The notes under the pieces were generated by a model, which was not told the DNA's origin, did no database searches, and worked only from the letters and a program-made list of their open reading frames with translations. DNA of 64,000 nucleotides from the NCBI GenBank assembly GCA_030407315.1, contig JALQPE010003180.1, positions 42,338-106,337 of the forward strand, written 5' to 3'. This DNA comes from Asparagopsis taxiformis (taxonomy: Eukaryota > Rhodophyta > Florideophyceae > Bonnemaisoniales > Bonnemaisoniaceae). Each line of letters begins with the position of its first letter. The first letter of the stretch is position 1. Below, piece by piece: positions 63,952-64,000 of the stretch. The position numbers and the translations under genes were made by a program.

Positions 63952-64000
63952 TGCGTCCCCGCTGCGGAGGATGCCCTAGCGACATTCGTACCCCTGCTGC

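Overview
This window is nuclear DNA from a eukaryote and is mostly transposable elements. It holds spliceosomal-type genes, LTR retrotransposons with 5-bp target-site duplications (TSDs), cut-and-paste DNA transposons and relics of the eukaryotic genes VPS13 and V-ATPase subunit a. No bacterial-style operon, rRNA or complete tRNA was seen. The one clear host gene has a single 80-base GT-AG intron with a TACTAAC branch site. Intron-poor genes in a copia/gypsy/Harbinger/Plavaka-rich background fit a multicellular red alga (Chondrus-like) best in my judgement; a fungus is the main alternative. This is inference, not proof.

Layout. 1-4667: decayed Ty3/gypsy relic whose RT-RNase H half is on the minus strand and whose integrase half is on the plus strand. 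4668-9578: copia element A (TSD TTCTT), decayed, with a 794-bp solo LTR inside (5475-6268, TSD CCATA). 9608-14813: copia element B, minus strand (TSD TTCTT), its integrase split by another solo LTR (12035-12717). 15146-21340: copia element C, minus strand, 708-bp LTRs without visible differences (TSD ACAGT). 21554-21943: solo LTR or miniature element (TSD AACTA). 21950-30190: an 8.2-kb PIF/Harbinger transposon with 748-bp terminal inverted repeats, a DDE transposase, a Myb/SANT-like partner protein and, between them, the decayed divergent 5' parts of two host genes (VPS13 and V-ATPase a). 30191-37161: mostly host DNA with a secreted cysteine-rich repeat protein. 37162-45068: Ty3/gypsy element E (TSD TATTC). 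45571-46255: solo LTR (TSD CTACA). 47002-47582: 5' stub of a copia element. 50180-51540: tandem repeats and palindromes. 52136-57539: Plavaka-like transposase convergent with a coiled-coil accessory gene that crosses a canonical -1 slippery site. 57723-63295: a long-inverted-repeat element carrying one large protein that fuses a DNA amino-methyltransferase to a SET domain.

Most striking points. (1) Element E carries, antisense in its 3' region, an open frame of about 247 codons whose N-terminus copies the histone H3 tail (19 of the first 26 positions identical, plus a later RYRPG match). It has its own TATA box upstream, and its start codon is ATA in this copy. (2) The methyltransferase-SET fusion would let one mobile element write both DNA and histone marks. 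(3) The Harbinger element seems to have captured one contiguous host segment containing a divergent gene pair. All three need a search for further copies.
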